Origin: Glandiceps talaboti
Taxonomy: Eukaryota > Hemichordata > Enteropneusta > Spengelidae
Direction of reading: 5' to 3'
NCBI RefSeq assembly: GCF_964340395.1
Contig: NC_135550.1
Coordinates: 20,170,676-20,234,675, forward strand
DNA: 64,000 bases
The notes beneath the pieces are model-generated. The model did no database searches and was not told where the DNA came from. It saw nothing but the letters and a program-made list of their open reading frames with translations. Positions 26,140 through 39,201 of the stretch are shown piece by piece. A program made the translations under genes and the position numbers. Positions within the stretch are counted from its first letter, which is position 1. Each line of letters begins with the position of its first letter.

Positions 26140-27544
26140 TCTAGAGGAAGACAAAGAGCCATACTGTTCAAACCCAGAGATCCAAAATAGTCTTTTTTTA
26201 GTTGCATCTCCAACTTTTAGCCTGGTGCACTTTGAAGCTTCTTGCATGCATCCTGCAAGGCTCCGTTTCATTTCAACTATTTATTCCAGAGTACATGAAC
26301 AACAGAGAACATTGTAACATCTAATGTTATCTATTAAAACTTTATTTTAAGTCAGTGCCTTTGTGAGTGTGATTTATTTCTAGCCAGAGATTATGGTGCT
26401 AGGGGAGTTTGTAAGTACTAGTATTACTAGGGTGGCCTCAGGTGTACCTGATAAGCTGTGAACTCGAGTTGTCTATAGAATATCAGGCAAGTCATAAATG
26501 AAAGAACCATTTTAGTTTTAAAAGATTTGTTTGTATGTAATTGCACATGACATGAAAAAAAAGAAGCATAAAGAAAGTGCCTATTTGAATGTTCAAATAG
26601 ATTGTAATAAATGCTATTGAAACCAAAGGATAAACAGGAAATACTTTTCACAATGTGTTAGTTAGATATGTCAGCAAGACTTGTCAAACACTTATATGTT
26701 ATATTCCAGATGTTCACTTTGCAGCCTCTCATGAGTCATGGTATTAGGAAAGTGAGGGCTGGAATTTTTAGTCACAGATGTATGCCATTGACATTGCAGC
26801 GTGCATACAAGTAAACAATGAATGTAAAAAACTTTCTTTAAAGTTTGTTTAATGGAGAAAAAAAACTTGATTTAACTTTACGTGAACAGGCTGTGAATGC
26901 CATAAACTTTTGCAAAGAAACTTGCACAGAAATGATCAAAGTATACTACAACACTATTCAGACCCTCATTTGTGGACAAGTGGGAGCTCTGAACAGCACT
27001 CCAGGTGTCCAAACTATACATTATTTGATCTTTTGTATGAGCTCAATATGGTGTTAAGTTTAAATTAAGGATAGTAGAACCTTAAACATGAGCCCAGTGT
27101 GTAATTATTAAAACTTCAAAAGGTTAACTTTGACAGGTCTCCTATCAATGTCTTGGTAGCAATGTAATCTTTTCAGTGTGAGTGAACATATCGGTTTTCG
27201 AAATGAAACCATGCATTTACCCTTGGGCTATTCTCATCTGTATTGCATTACTATGTCTGCAAAATACATACACAGTATATTCATGTGGTATGGAAATAAA
27301 GAACACAAACCGAAGTGGTGTATTTTGTGCATAATATTATTTAAGAACTATTTGCAGTTTTAGTTAATTTCTCAAGCATTAATGATGCCAGTAACAGAGT
27401 TGCTAAAGGAAATTTGTGAACTGTTTGGATTTTTTGTCTCTATAATTCACATAATGTAGACGTCAATGAAAGAAGTAGTGTGCTGAATTGTAATCACATA
27501 TTTGCTTACCTTCAGCCATCAGATTCTTTGTATACCATAAAGCA

Positions 27545-27755
27545 TTATTAACATTCATCCATCGATCAGATTCTTTGCATGACATCATAAAGCATTGTTT
27601 ACATTCATTCATCCATCAGATTCTGACAAAATTGTTGACATTCATCCATCAGATTCTTTACAATGACAAAATCATTTACATTCATCCATCAGATTCTTTA
27701 TACAACATAAAATTGTTTACATCCATCCATCAGATTCTTTACAATGATGTCATAC
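27545..27755 (+). repeat. ~40-bp minisatellite (CATCCATCAGATTCTT units)
   Basis: Five imperfect units share CATTCATCCATCAGATTCTT followed by a variable A-rich stretch. The open frame through it is a by-product of the repeat. Confidence 0.8.
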
Positions 27756-28639
27756 AGGTATTCTGATAAAATGTACATCATTGCTCTGCTATGCAATATG
27801 CAAATGAATGGACAGAATTGCCTTGACTCAATGCAATGGGAATCACTTCTGCTGTTTGACAGTAATACACCATTCTGGCAAACAAGTTGATATGGCTAAA
27901 CAAGTACCAGTGTGATGCAATATTCTGTTTTGATTTGTAATAAATGTATGACACAGAATAGGTGACTTGATAACCACATCTGCAGCTGATCCAGCACACA
28001 CACACACACACACAATAAAGCAGAAATGTTTACACCCAACTGCCTTTATTTTACTAACATTTAAAGATAGTACATCGGTTCATAGCTATAATCGGTGATT
28101 TAAGACTGCACATTTTCATGTAGAAGCATGATTATTTCAAACTGTATGTGAAATTTGACAGGCTGGTTATAACCTTACTTGTCAAGCTTCAAAGGTGTCA
28201 AGCAATGGATAGGTCAGGAGAAGTAGAAGTACATACATATATATAGTAACTGAAAATAGTATGAAAAATAACTGCTAACTATGTTTTATTCATTCCTTAT
28301 GTGGGACTTAAATTTGGAAGTTAAAGGGCAAGAAATAGAGACCTTTTCATTAACTATGAGTTCTGAAAGAGTCATTTCATGATTTTGCAACATCTACAAT
28401 TGCTTGCTTTTTTCTAAGAAACATCAAGTTGATTTTGTGCATTTATATGGTATCTTTGCTATGGACTATTGCATCATGGGAGTCAGCATAAATAATATAT
28501 CCATGGTTGCACACTGAATATTCACAAGTCCTGAGTGCCTATTCCCTTCAGTACAAAACATCTCTATTCAACACATGGCAAATGCATAATGATTTTTTAG
28601 CAAAACTGAACTGAGGTTCAGTAGTACTATAGGTATTGC

Positions 28640-28950
28640 ATTCAAAAAATGTATGCAAATGTGCCTAGCAACAACCAAATGATCACATACATTGCGATGA
28701 TAACAATGGGGATTAATAGACAATTGAATAAACATTCAAAAAATGTATGTAAATATGCCTCCAACAAGACCACGCCCATAGCAACAGCCAAATGATCATG
28801 TATATTGCAAAGATAATATCGGGAATTCATGCACAAGTGAACAAAAACATACAAAAATGTATGAAAATATATCTAACAACATGACCACGCCCATAGCAAC
28901 AGCCAAATGATAGCATATATCGTAAAGATAGCAACATGGTTGGATAGGCA
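28640..28950 (+). repeat. ~105-bp tandem repeat, three copies
   Basis: Each unit contains AAAAATGTATG, a CC(A/C)ACAAnnnCC-like stretch, CATAGCAACAGCCAAATGAT and a run ending before the next AAAAATGTATG. The copies differ at many sites, so the array is old. Confidence 0.7.
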
Positions 28951-30266
28951 ACTGGATAGTAGAACCTTAAACATGAGCACCTATTGTTAGCATGTACTAG
29001 CATATGGATAAACATTTGTAAAAAGTGTACAGTTGTGCAACAATGCCATTGGCGGTATTTTTTTTTTAAACAACCAAGTATGGATACAGTAAGTCAGTAC
29101 ACTTTTGAGAAACCAACATAAACAGCAAAGATGAAAACAACAAATAAACCACAAACTTGTTGAATGACAATTCCATTCGTGCTTTGTATGGCTGTTGGTA
29201 ACTTTATAAAATTAGAACAGAAAGTGCTGAAACTTGCCCAAAACAAATTGTAGCTAACTGTTTTTAAAATTCACATAAACAATGCCACACATGCATAAAA
29301 TTTAATAACCCAAACACTTAAAAAATTGTGAAAACAGATAACATCAAACTTTCCAACTGAAAAATGAAAGGTACGTTTGTTATAGACACATAAGCTCCCT
29401 TTTCTCCATCCTTTGGGTAACACATTTCTACATGTGTTGACTTAAAGAATCAGTAGATCATGATCATTTCTTGTCATTCATCCACTTGAAGCACACAAAC
29501 CAAGTAAACACATCCATGCCATGAACAATTTATCTGGTCAGAAGTTGGCAAACACATACATGCAAGATTTTGGTTTTTGACCAACAGTCATATGTTAGCT
29601 TCTCTTGAACACACTCCAGTCAGAGCGTTACTGGATATGGCACTTAATATATATATATATATATACATAAAGTAACATACCATACACACACACAGAAAGG
29701 CATGTATCTATAAAACACACACTCCATACTACATACGTACAAGCATTGCATACTATAATATATTTGTTTTAAACTCAGAATAAAATAGATACATATTTTT
29801 CATTTATTGGCACCTTTTAAAAAAAAAAACTTTTAAAAAAGTAATTTGCATCCTACATACAGGCAAAGCTATTGTATCGTACTAAATCTGTAAATTGTGA
29901 TTGGTGTTGCCTACAAGCAGCCAAGCTATTACACTACATCTATAAACTGAAAAGTTGCTGCTCCTCTTTGGAATACTTTGCTTTCTTTGGTGGCACAACT
30001 TTAGGGTAAACATGTTACCAACATAAAGAATATGATGTCCATAGTGCTGCTGAGATTTCATGGAAGAAAAGATACTTCTGTGAAAACAACGTATTGCACA
30101 ATGGGACCAGGGAAGACATAAGCTCACTTGTAGGATTTAAACCGTGAATAGATCTGGGTCAGGGCAGCAACTTTCAGTCTTAGATCAGCTCAGAATTCAG
30201 GTAGGGCTTGACGTCACAAGAGAAGTAAATTTAAGTGTTCAATAGAAGTTTGGTATGTGCTGTTAT

Positions 30267-33200
30267 CTATGCAGGAGGTTTCTCCACAACATGAATGTAG
30301 TAAGCTGGGTTTTCAACTTCACCAATTGGCTTGAAGTCACCATACACACTGTATTTGCAGTCGGGTCCAAAGGCCTCCTTCAACAACTCGGTGAAAGCAT
30401 TCAAACGATGTGGATAGTAAGAAAGGCGGAAATTACTGAAATGGAAGATAAACACACAGGATTGTCATATTGTGGCAAATTACAATACATAATTTTTTCT
30501 TGAACAATACCATTGTTGGGAAGAAAACAAGATGTACTAAATACTATGAGGTATTTGCAATCATGGTATGGATACTGAGCATGTACTTTACTCCAACTAT
30601 GTCCTGCCAACTGCTTCAGGTTTCTGTATAATTAATTTGCAAAATAGCATTCCATGATAGCAGAGTTGTTGCCATGACAATATACTTACTCAAATAGTAA
30701 AGCTAGTACAGGCAAACCAATCAAATCTCCACTATCATATTTTAGAAATCAAACAATGAGTTGATGAGGTGTACAAACTGTCAAACCAATCAAATCTCCT
30801 CTACCATAGTTTATAATCAAACAATGAGTTGATGAGGTGTACAAACTGTCAAACTAATCAAATCTCCTCTACCATAGTTTATAATCAAACAATGAGTTGA
30901 TGAGGTGTACAAACTGTCAAACCAATCAAATCTCCTCTACCATAGTTTATAATCAGACAATGAGTTGATGAGGTGTACAAACTATCAAACCAATCAACTC
31001 TCCTCTACCATAGTTTATAATCAGACAATGAGTTGATGAGGTGTACAAACTATCAAACCAATCAACTCTCCTCTACCATAGTTTATAATCAAACAATGAG
31101 TTGATGAGGTGTAGAAAAAACTTACTTACGCGGACAGAACCATTTAGATATTGACAACACTATGCTTTATATAAACATGTCTATTTTGACCATTACTACA
31201 TGGACTGTTATGATCAATTGCCACTTCAAATAATTATATATTTAAGTAATAAACCACCCCTGGGATGGTATCCGTATACCATGAGGTTTAGACCAGTTCA
31301 TAACACACATAAGTGTCATCGATGGGAGAGGAGGGGTGTCGACGATAGGATATGGTGACGATGATGGATGCAGATGACACAGACCAACCATCTATACTAA
31401 TCTCATTTTGGACCATTTGGAGATATGCTAACTGTGCTTTATCACTATTTTAGTACACTTAATTTGATGTATGGTCGCCCAATCAGATCTCTTGATCTAC
31501 ACCATCAATATATGACCATTGTACTGGTACAATATAATGTACTGTACATCACTCACATGATGTGTAACCAAAGCAAAGCTTACCTGAACTGTTCCTCACT
31601 CATATGTTTCTTGAAACTGTGTCCTTCACTTTCCAATGTCTTCTTTGCCTTATCAACATCAATTGTGTAGTCCAAAGTCACCATGTGTGGTCTACCATTT
31701 ACATACAGTAACGATGTCTTGATGTCTTTAGTACAACTACCCTACAGGTGGAAATAAAATCAGAATGTATGGCAGGTGAAAATGAATGAAAGTGGCCATA
31801 TGGATCAGGATTGGCTATTTATTTTGGAGAGTCCAACTGTTTCTATGCTTTCTGTTCAGACTCTCTATATGCTAAGAAAACAGTTCATAGTGGAGAACTG
31901 TCAGCGAGAGATCACAATTATCAACCAAACACATAAGAGAATCTCTATAAACAATAACATAGAGACAGAGAATACAAATTATGTCATTTCACCATGGTGT
32001 TCAGTTTTACAGAGAAACCTAATGTGTTCATTTCTAGTTATTTCCTCTGAACAAAATTTAGCCAAAAATTTTGGATTGCATCACTTGAGAATCGTCATGT
32101 ACATGTGCCTGATGTTACAGTTATGTATCACAAGGTACTATCACTATAATAAACTAATTTCCAATGACTCCTTGGACTACAGACACTTCTGTCTATAACA
32201 TCAAGTACACTGACCAGTAACAGGTGTATAGATAACGTACGTACCTTGTAATAGATATTTTTTCCCTGTGGTACATTGCCTTTGTCCAAGATGGAGTCAT
32301 AGTTTCGATGATCGATCATCATGATGCCACCAGGTTTAACCATTTCTTGGAAGTTTCTAAAACATATCTTCTGATTCATAAGGTTTCCTTCAAAGTCAGG
32401 CAGATGGGGGAAGGAATTACCCAGACACATGACAGCATCAAAACCACCATGATTCAGCTCTTCCAAATCGTCTGTTAGTGTCAGCCAGTTTGCTTCTTCA
32501 ATTACTGTTGGACAAGAACAGAAGCAAAATATAGCTACAACCTACCTCTTCTTAACAAATTGGTACAGATTAGATTTCCATCTTATCTTAGACTATTTAT
32601 TGTTCTCCAGTGCAATGAAGAAATATATGGAGTTAGCTTGCACATTTCAGAATGCAGAAGCTCTACATTACACAGAAGAGAATAACTATTCTATCGTCAT
32701 TGTAGATTCCATGTCCAATGCTGTAGTCGGCATTGATTCTATGCTTAGTGCTGTAGTTATCATGGATTCTGTGTTCAATGCTGCAGTCAGCATGGATTAG
32801 ATTTCATGTTCAGTGCTGTAGTCAGCATGGATTCCATGTTCAATGCTGCAGTCAGCATGGATTATGTTCCATGTTCAATGCTGTATAGTTATCATGGATT
32901 CCATATTCAATGCTGCAGTCAGCATGAATTTGATTCCATGTTCAATGCTGTAGTTATCATGGATATCATGGAGAGAGACAGCGAGATTGTAGATGAGCCC
33001 ACGTATAGTTCTAGACTGATCTGGGGAGGGAGTGCATTATATTATGTGTCTGTGAATTTGTGTTAATTAAGACATGTTGGAAGTCAAGTAATATTCAACA
33101 TATAAATACACCAGCTATAATATACTATAGCTTTAGAAGAACACAATCTGTACAATGAATATTTCACCAAGTTCCCTTATTCAGAAGAGGAAATTAACTA

Positions 33201-34381
33201 GGTGAAAGTCACAGGTTAGATACTAATACTCATAACCCTGAAGTATGCTGGCAATACTTATACTTGTCTGTCAAATGTTTATTCTTGGAAGTGTTCCTTT
33301 CATAGCATGGAGTAAGACTGCCTTATACCATGCATATTTATCCTTATCAATTAAGTTACATAAGATACCATGAATGAATATAACAGTAACACTTAACCTT
33401 TGAACTTTCAGTGATGTTGAAATAACCCCCACATTGTTAGGAGATATTGTATGTCCCCGTTTTGGCTTAAATTGTGCTGTTGTACAGACAGTGAATATAG
33501 AATTTAACAACTTTCAAACCACAACTGAACAGCTGGGACTTAGTGATCACAGGATTAGTAGTTGCATGCACGTATGATTTCAATACATTCATCATGCATT
33601 GTCATAGTTTTCCTATCAGACATTGGTCATTCTCAATGCACCTCATCATAAAAATTAACTCTCTAGCTGTAATTTGCAGCTCACTGTTTTCCTTACTGAT
33701 GTCAGTTTCTGATAACACCTTTACAGCTTGCATTTGGGGTTATCAAACTTTTGGTTGCATGTCTGATATCCAGGATCAGACAATTATACTCTGCAATATG
33801 GGTCGCAATTGCTGATATTTGGACCACAAGATGAGTACAGTAGTATATTCATCTATGGATGTACATACATGGGCAACAGAAATCTCACACAACTTCCATA
33901 CAATTTCATTTTGTGGCAATTAACCGTGGTGAAATATCTGGAGACCTGCCTACTTATGATAGCACCATATCACTTAGTCTGCAAGATACAGACATTCATG
34001 CCATGCTCAGTCAGCACTCATCATCTGTACTGCCTGATAGGGCTGAACAACATGACATAATTATCTTACAGTCTAAATATCACTTTGAATGTAATATATG
34101 GTAGAGAAATTCTGTGGGCATGTAAACTGGACAGCCTGTATAGATGATGAGAAATACTCAATGGCAGAACAGCTTATAGCTTCACATACATCATGTCTTC
34201 ATTTGAAACTAACACAAAAGGTTACTGGTACTATCTATCACCTGATGGCTTGAAATAATAGTACAGATTATACTTGTATTTGTACAGTTTTGTGCAGGAA
34301 GATTATAAGTTATTTTCAGACTGGTACTTTGTAAACTTACATAACCGCATCCCTTTGACAGGTGCACAATTTGTGTGTGTG

Positions 34382-34419
<38 letters not shown>

Positions 34420-37400
34420 TTATTCTTTTGAAATCATGAAAAGAAAAGACAAGACAAGGAACTTTTGGGAAAACATAACTCAACTGACTAAAATGCTGTA
34501 TTTTATTGCGAAAGAACAATAGTCTGACCATGATGCAATGTTTAAAGCATGATTATATCCAGGGTCCTACATTGTTTCATTATCTAGGGAGTTCAGATGT
34601 GCAAGGTTGTTGTACAAATGCATTATCTTGTCAATGCCATCTGTTTTTTCAGACATACTGAGGATAAAAATTGTTTTTTGATTAACTTTCTCTCTCATAA
34701 AATACACACATACCCGATTTGTGAAGAGTAAAATATACTTCTGGCACTGTTGTTTTCTACAATACATATCCCTCCTCTAGCTGTATGATGATGCTTAATT
34801 GAATCAATTTATACATACCCCATCTGTCAAAAGCCTCCTCCTTTCTTCTATTCCATCTCTCTTTCAGTGCATACTTCAACATTTTATCTGAGGCATCACA
34901 GCTGGTTACATGGAATCCTTCTTCTACCAACATAATTGAATCAACTCTGTAAGAGATAACATGAAATAAAGTACTTAGTTGAACATCTATATGTATAATA
35001 TACCACCAGGTAATATCTTCTGTAGAGACCCACAATGTAATACCATCTATAGTGACCAATCAGGTAACCTCATCCAGGCTGCCTCACCAAGTAACACCAT
35101 CCATGGTACTCAACCAGGTAACACATCCATGCTGACTCACCAAATAACACCACTTGTGGTTACTTACCCACTAGGAAATATCATTCTTGGTGACCCACCA
35201 GGTAACACCATCCGTGGTGACCCATCCAAGTAATATCATCTGTGGTGAGCCAGCAGGTAGCATCATTTGTGATGAGCCAGCATGGATGGTGTTACCTAGA
35301 GTCACCATGAATGGTGTTACCTGGTGGGTGAGCCATGGATGGTACATGTTATCTGGTGGGTTACCATAGATGGTGTTACCTGGTGGGTGAGCCACCAGTT
35401 AGCATAATTTACGATGAGCCACCAGGTACAGCCATCCATGGTGAGCCACCAGGTACAATCATCCATGGTGAGTCACCAGGTACAATCATCCATGGTGAGC
35501 CACCAGGTACAATCACCTCGTTGTGAGCCACCAGGTAACATCATGGTGACCCTCTAGGTAACACCATCCATGGTAACCATTCAAGTACTTGAACACCATC
35601 CATGGTAACCAAGTTCAAACATATGTGAACTGCTTGATCTGAAATTACTGATCTGGTTTCTGAAAGATTTTATTCAACTAATATGTGGCATGATTTTCAA
35701 AATTTGAAAACCTTTGACTACATTATCTAACTAGTACTAGTTATATAAGATATAAGAACAGACAACTTTTGATTACATAACACACAATGTAAGTAGGAAG
35801 ATTTCAGAACCCAGGTTCCAGGTAAAGATAAGACATTTCTGAAAGGCTAAACCATACCCGCTGGTGACTGGATTCATTCCAGTGTCACTTTCACGGCAAA
35901 ATATATTCAGATTTGACTGAACCTCTGCGCACTCATTTTTGTACATCAATGTTGTTGGATATTTAAAGAACATTGGTGTATGTTATTAAAGTGGGGGGTG
36001 AGTTCAAGAGGGGTAGTTCCCCACCCCCATCCCCACCATCAAAAACTTTTTGAAATTTTGGGACCAAAAGTATGTGCTCTAGTGAATATGCACTTCTGAT
36101 CACAATATAAATATCGCTTCACAAACAAATATATTGTGAAAAATGTGAATGTATAATTTGTATGCCATACAATTCAGTATTGAAACAGCTAGTGTACAGT
36201 GCATGCACACATGTACATGTATATTCTGAACAGGGTCTGAACAGGGAACCTGTGGGTTCTGCTTTGAAACAGTGATGAAAAGCTCAAAGTTACAAGATCC
36301 TGAACACATTCATCAGGTCGGTAAAACAGTAATAGTAAGTTCTTGTACAACGACCACTGGACAGTATTGGCAAAATGTTATTTGTAAGTAATGAAGAACC
36401 CACTGGCCACCCCACCCCCAAAGACACATTGTATTGCGACACTTCTGACATGACTGCTGAACTATTTTTGCAAAGTCCAATTTGTGTATTTATTGTAGAA
36501 TAGGACGTCATGTGTAAAATTAAATACATGGATTGTTGTGAGTCAGCAAGATTGTGACATTGCTGGTTTCTTCTACCCCAATAGTTAGCAGATATCTTGA
36601 AGTCACTGATCTAATGTCATTGTAAATTCAATTGCCTTATTCACTTGAACATTTCTGCTAATCAGTGGTGCATATAATACTATATAGGGACGGTGTTTCA
36701 CATGATGTTTTTAAGTATTTCATGGCTGACACAAAATCACACAATTAACATTTCGATCATCAACCTTGTCTAAAGTTTTTGGAGACTGCATTGTCGACAT
36801 CCTTTTAGATTTCACCTTGATGAAATGTCAACCGTTGTCAATCAAATTACATCGATCCGACCGTTGACCCCATATTTAATAGTACTATAGTAAGTATCGT
36901 GTCGTTTTATCGTTGTGACCTTGGGTGGGGATAATGATACACCTCCCTGGCGCTGTCAATCAGAACATGGGTGTAAGCCACGAATTGAACATCTTTCGTC
37001 CTTCACGTATATTCCGATTTTAAAAACCAAGAAGCTCTCACTTGTGCAAATTGTATTAAAATTTTATCGCTTTCGATTTCAAAATTATACGTGTACAAAA
37101 CGAAAGCGAAACGGTCTGAGACGTGTAATCACTGCGTCACACACGTTCACTGGTACAGTAGTACCAGATAAACATAACATATGTCACCGGCCCAACCCGC
37201 TAGTGTGTCTAGTCTTCGATTCGGTAACATGAGCGCAGTGTTCCCGTCCCTTTTGTTAATACAACAATACACAGCACACAAGTGAAAGAAAGGTTAACAT
37301 ACTCACCCCGTGCCACAGGCAACATCCAGGACAGATGAACAGTCCTTTGTTTTCAGCAAGTTGCAAATCCAACTCTTGTATACTTCAGTTCTCTCGGACT

Positions 37401-37512
37401 TGCTACCGACGTACAACTCCCATACTTTCGCTGCTTTTCCATCAGCATACTGATCGGGAATACCCTGGGCAGCAACACCAAGTGAACGCGTACGATATAC
37501 ACTGTCAACCAT
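30267..37512 (-). CDS. GNMT: Glycine N-methyltransferase
   Basis: Coding exons on the minus strand: 37512-37307, 34946-34819, 32504-32245, 31741-31584 and 30435-30267. All are GT-AG, and the product is 306 aa (human 295). The N-terminus [15 protein letters not shown] is nearly identical to human. The SAM-binding motif VLDVACGTG (about residues 61-69) spans the first intron. [36 protein letters not shown] and GKNIYYK are also conserved, as is FRLSYYPH near the C-terminus. Family role: a cytosolic tetramer that methylates glycine to sarcosine with S-adenosylmethionine, buffering the SAM/SAH ratio. The extra length sits before FRLSYYPH, where a lysine-rich stretch replaces a glycine-rich one. 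Three introns hold unrelated minisatellites. The frame stays open upstream to 37659 but has no ATG, so the start at 37512 is secure. Confidence 0.96.
30712..31112 (+). repeat. 68-bp minisatellite in GNMT intron 4
   Basis: Six units of exactly 68 bp are marked by GAGTTGATGAGG at 30758, 30826, 30894, 30962, 31030 and 31098. The units are almost identical, apart from the more diverged first, which indicates recent expansion or homogenisation. Confidence 0.92.
32700..32970 (+). repeat. ~33-bp minisatellite in GNMT intron 2
   Basis: About eight imperfect units have the core TTCAATGCTG(T/C)AGT(T/C)A(T/G)CATGGATT. Because most units are 33 bp, the array stays open in frame and mimics a repetitive protein ([10 protein letters not shown]). 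It lies in an intron opposite to GNMT. Confidence 0.85.
34380..34419 (+). repeat. (GT)n microsatellite
   Basis: About 20 GT units lie in GNMT intron 2. Confidence 0.95.
35000..35600. repeat. Imperfect ~27-30-bp repeat in direct and inverted orientation, GNMT intron 1
   Basis: Direct units read GTGAGCCACCAGGTAnnATC followed by ATCCATGGTGA. Between about 35285 and 35390 the same motif occurs reversed (ATGGTGTTACCTGGTGGGTG). The mixture allows long fold-back structures. Confidence 0.8.
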
Positions 37513-38083
37513 TTTAGTTAGTTTGGATAGTTGTCTGGCTACTTTCTGATCTTCTACTACAGAGTCTTGACGTCGTCGATTTCTGTACAGCGCCGATGCA
37601 ACTAACTTTGTGCGAGCTGCCGTGAATGGCTTCAGCTTTTTATCAAAGCATAAACACAACCCCCTATGTTTGTTGGTAAATGTTCTTTTTGACTACCTAA
37701 CACACTTGACAATCGGTGGCTTGCATCATCTATATGCGCATACATAATGCTAGCTAGCTATGCAAACACCTATGTTCCATATAATGATATAAAACAATGC
37801 TATTCCTTTTCGCATATACCGACTTTTAATTGATTTCCCAAGTTTTATTGAGAACAAAGTCAGCATTTTTGTCGTAATACAAATTGAAATCACGGAGATG
37901 ATCTCTTGGTTTGTCCCAAATTGTGGGTTTGAAATTTGGGTGCATTCAAAATTAAAAGTTGGATGGGGAAATACAGTTTTCTAGCTGATCCAGGACAATA
38001 GAATGACCCAAGTGCTCCACTGATAAGATAACACTAATAGTCCAGCCATATAAGGTTTGACCCGGACATAATTGCAACAGAAA

Positions 38084-38089
<6 letters not shown>

Positions 38090-38169
<80 letters not shown>

Positions 38170-38185
38170 TTATTTATTTATTTAT
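38090..38185. repeat. (TA)n microsatellite followed by (TTTA)n
   Basis: About 70 bp of pure alternating TA runs into five TTTA/TTAT units. It is self-complementary and likely to be length-variable. Confidence 0.95.
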
Positions 38186-39124
38186 AAATTTACATATATA
38201 TATATAAATTGATGTTTTACTTTTGAAAAAAACAGGGCGGGGTTGCATTGCAAATTTAAATAATTGACCCACTTTATACTGGACATACTTCCCCTGTAAT
38301 CTGATACTGAGTATTCAACATATGAAGTTTCTCAGATACAACTTGTTGTTGTTGATGAGAAAAACCCTGTATGTTTAAGATATTTACACAGATGGTCTGG
38401 TCTAGCATTTATGATATTTATATATATATATATATATATTCACCACACTATTACATCATCGCATGCCAAAGTATTTTCCAAGAATCAGATCACACATTTA
38501 TGAGTCATGTAGCAAACTACTTTCATCCTACCGATATCCTATATGCCAATGGGTTGGAAAGGCAATTGACAATTTTAAAATGTCTATGTACAATGTCTAA
38601 GTCCATCAGCTGCATGAGGTAACTGCATTACTATTTTGTGTATTCAGTATTTCAATCACACGTTCACTCACACAATTACAACAACAAGAACATGCAATAG
38701 ATTTTATTGTCATTTTTGTTTACGTGTAACGCAAGTAAAAGTAGGGTGAAAAGTGCTGTGTCCTCACCATTCATATATGACCTAGCAAAATTATAATCAA
38801 TGGTAAATTTACACATACTAATTCACACTGACCAACTCATTATGCCTAAAGACTGATCATAAAATTATTGGGTTGATATGAAATGTATCCTGGGTATGTT
38901 GTAATAACAGATTATTGTGTTTATAAGTATAACAGGGTGGTGTTCTTTTGCTGTGTCATTCATATCACATCAATGAATGAAACACTCATTATCTTCAATG
39001 TCAATCCAACTGTATACTTACACGTGTACAGTTCAACTCACACGTACACTGAGTACACATTGCCAGAACTCACTTGTCATGTAACAAGTGCCCTTACCCT
39101 GTAGATCACTAACATGGTAATTAG

Positions 39125-39201
39125 ACTGAAGGATCTGTCATTGTTTACTCTCCACAATGTCATGGACTGTGGAGAGCAAACAATGACAGATCTTTCAGTC
39201 A
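39125..39201. repeat. Near-perfect inverted repeat, 33-nt arms with 11-nt loop
   Basis: The left arm 39125-39157 pairs with the right arm 39169-39201 with only two mismatches, one of which is a G-U wobble in either transcript. The size resembles a small-RNA hairpin precursor or the closed ends of a tiny fold-back element. No target-site duplication was found. Confidence 0.85.

Larger units (their letters stand above)
26140..30266. other. Intergenic and 3' UTR DNA between convergent PRPF39 and GNMT
   Basis: No coding exon was recognised. It holds the PRPF39 3' UTR (ATTAAA 26333-26338), a ~40-bp minisatellite at 27545-27755, a short CA run at about 27996-28012, a ~105-bp three-copy repeat at 28640-28950, a short AT microsatellite near 29648-29666, and the GNMT 3' UTR (minus-strand AATAAA at 29808-29803). 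Confidence 0.6.

Noticed and set aside
32600-33066. Repetitive open frames ([10 protein letters not shown]) read as a protein
   Set aside because: They are by-products of a 33-bp minisatellite inside a GNMT intron.
34979-35526. Gly/Pro-rich open frames on both strands
   Set aside because: They are shadows of the ~28-bp minisatellite in GNMT intron 1; no splice sites or homology.
36915-37232. 105-codon plus-strand frame upstream of GNMT exon 1
   Set aside because: It lies in GNMT intron 1, has no homology I recognise, no supporting splice sites, and low-complexity basic content.
37513-37659. N-terminal extension of GNMT, 49 open codons, arginine-rich
   Set aside because: The frame upstream of MVDSVYRT begins at TTG and contains no ATG, and human GNMT starts at the same [10 protein letters not shown].
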